From positions 1 to 64,000 of the forward strand of contig NZ_JANIBL010000005.1 in assembly GCF_024505055.1 (NCBI RefSeq): 64,000 bases of DNA, written 5' to 3'. Each line of letters opens with the position of its first letter. The first letter of the stretch is position 1. This DNA comes from Methylomonas rosea. GTDB lineage: Bacteria; Pseudomonadota; Gammaproteobacteria; Methylococcales; Methylomonadaceae. The notes beneath the pieces are model-generated. The model saw only the letters and a program-made list of their open reading frames with translations, had not been told where the DNA came from and ran no database searches. Shown piece after piece: positions 63,622-64,000 of the stretch. The position numbers and the translations under genes were made by a program.

Positions 63622-64000
63622 ATGATCAAAAAAATCGATGTAGCCAACCTGAAGCCCAAAATGTTTATCCACGACATCAACTGTCCCTGGATAGACCACC
63701 CGTTCTTGCGTAACAGTTTTTTCATCGAATCCGCGCAAGACATCGAAAGAATCGCCGCCTACGGCATTCGCCAGGTCTACATCGACACCGCACTCGGGCC
63801 GGACATGCCGGAGGCGCCAACCGTTCATGACATAAACCGGCAGCTTGACGCACATATGCAGCACTTGGGGCGAACGCTCAAGCGTGTGCCACCACCGCTG
63901 CTTAGTGTCGAAAAGGAACGGGTTAAAGCCAAGCAAGTCTGCCGCGAAGCCAATCGCATCGTACATAACGTCCTGCAGGATTGCCGGCTGGGAAAGCAGG
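63622..64000 (+). CDS. HD-GYP-type c-di-GMP phosphodiesterase, N-terminal part (cut by window edge)
   Basis: 126 codons are visible from the ATG at 63622; the gene continues past the right edge. The start MIKKIDVANLKPKMFIHDI, then CPWIDHPFLRNSFFIES, IERIAAYGIRQVYIDTALG and a helical stretch ending CREANRIVHNVLQD matches DUF3391, the N-terminal domain typical of HD-GYP phosphodiesterases. The catalytic domain would lie beyond the window, so activity is inferred. A leftward open frame over the same stretch is a shadow. Confidence 0.8.
   Translation, partial: MIKKIDVANLKPKMFIHDINCPWIDHPFLRNSFFIESAQDIERIAAYGIRQVYIDTALGPDMPEAPTVHDINRQLDAHMQHLGRTLKRVPPPLLSVEKERVKAKQVCREANRIVHNVLQDCRLGKQ

Noticed and set aside
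63592-63966. 124-codon minus-strand frame at the right end
   Set aside because: The plus strand encodes a clear DUF3391 domain over the same bases; the minus frame is its shadow.

Overview
The window reads as chromosomal DNA of a gammaproteobacterium, most probably a Methylomonas-like methanotroph (Methylococcales). This is inferred from gene content: nitrogen-fixation accessory genes, a methanethiol oxidase locus, a glycogen-side operon, a CIO-type cytochrome bd oxidase and several c-di-GMP proteins. No methane or methanol oxidation gene lies in the window, so the genus is not proven.

Layout. 0-1.5 kb: the end of a nif region on the minus strand (nifF flavodoxin, LRV Fe-S protein, one cut-off gene) with a candidate sigma-54 promoter. 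1.9-6 kb: a zinc-ribbon/PD-(D/E)XK nuclease-like protein, a small secreted protein and a PAS-GGDEF-EAL protein. 6.2-11 kb (minus): glucokinase, a very large GH15/phosphorylase-kinase-like protein and dcd. 11.2-13.2 kb: a TetR repressor and a DUF4242 gene that share an identical palindromic operator, with an A/T-rich AbiV-like HEPN gene between them. 13.2-18.5 kb: a repeat-rich methanethiol oxidase locus, with mtoX, a membrane-anchored EF-hand-like protein bracketed by two inverted copies of a long repeat, and a SCO1-MauG fusion. 18.5-20.6 kb: phoB-phoR behind a Pho-box-like site. 20.6-26.6 kb: a MASE1-PAS protein with a degenerate GGDEF motif, cytochrome bd, DUF502 and a CinA-type amidohydrolase. 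26.8-34 kb: a lipoprotein protease and the succinylase-route lysine genes dapC, dapD, an ArsC-like gene and dapE. 34.3-38.1 kb: a CHASE-GGDEF cyclase, an AIM24-like protein and RadC. 38.4-43.1 kb (minus): a GST-like/cytochrome P450 fusion, a membrane protein and a DyP peroxidase. 43.5-46.5 kb: a phosphate-scavenging pair (phoD, glpQ) behind a second Pho-box-like site. 46.7-50.1 kb: a small lipoprotein, FNR and parC. 50.3-52.3 kb: three tRNA genes (Pro, Arg, His) followed by a decayed prophage or satellite. 52.3-57.1 kb: rsgA, a Ste24-type protease, orn, a double-length crcB and serS. 57.2-64 kb: a truncated haemoglobin, a chemoreceptor, a pentapeptide-repeat protein, an ApaH-like protein that has lost its catalytic residues, small membrane or secreted proteins, and the start of an HD-GYP phosphodiesterase.

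The genes connect as follows. PhoB/PhoR probably drives phoD-glpQ. The four c-di-GMP proteins (one degenerate) probably sense light, redox or ligands through PAS/CHASE/MASE1 domains. FNR, cytochrome bd and the haemoglobin fit life at low oxygen, which also suits nitrogen fixation. The most unusual items are the dead ApaH homologue, the GST-P450/DyP operon, the SCO-MauG fusion at mtoX, the 4+3-helix CrcB and the stand-alone Card1-like nuclease.
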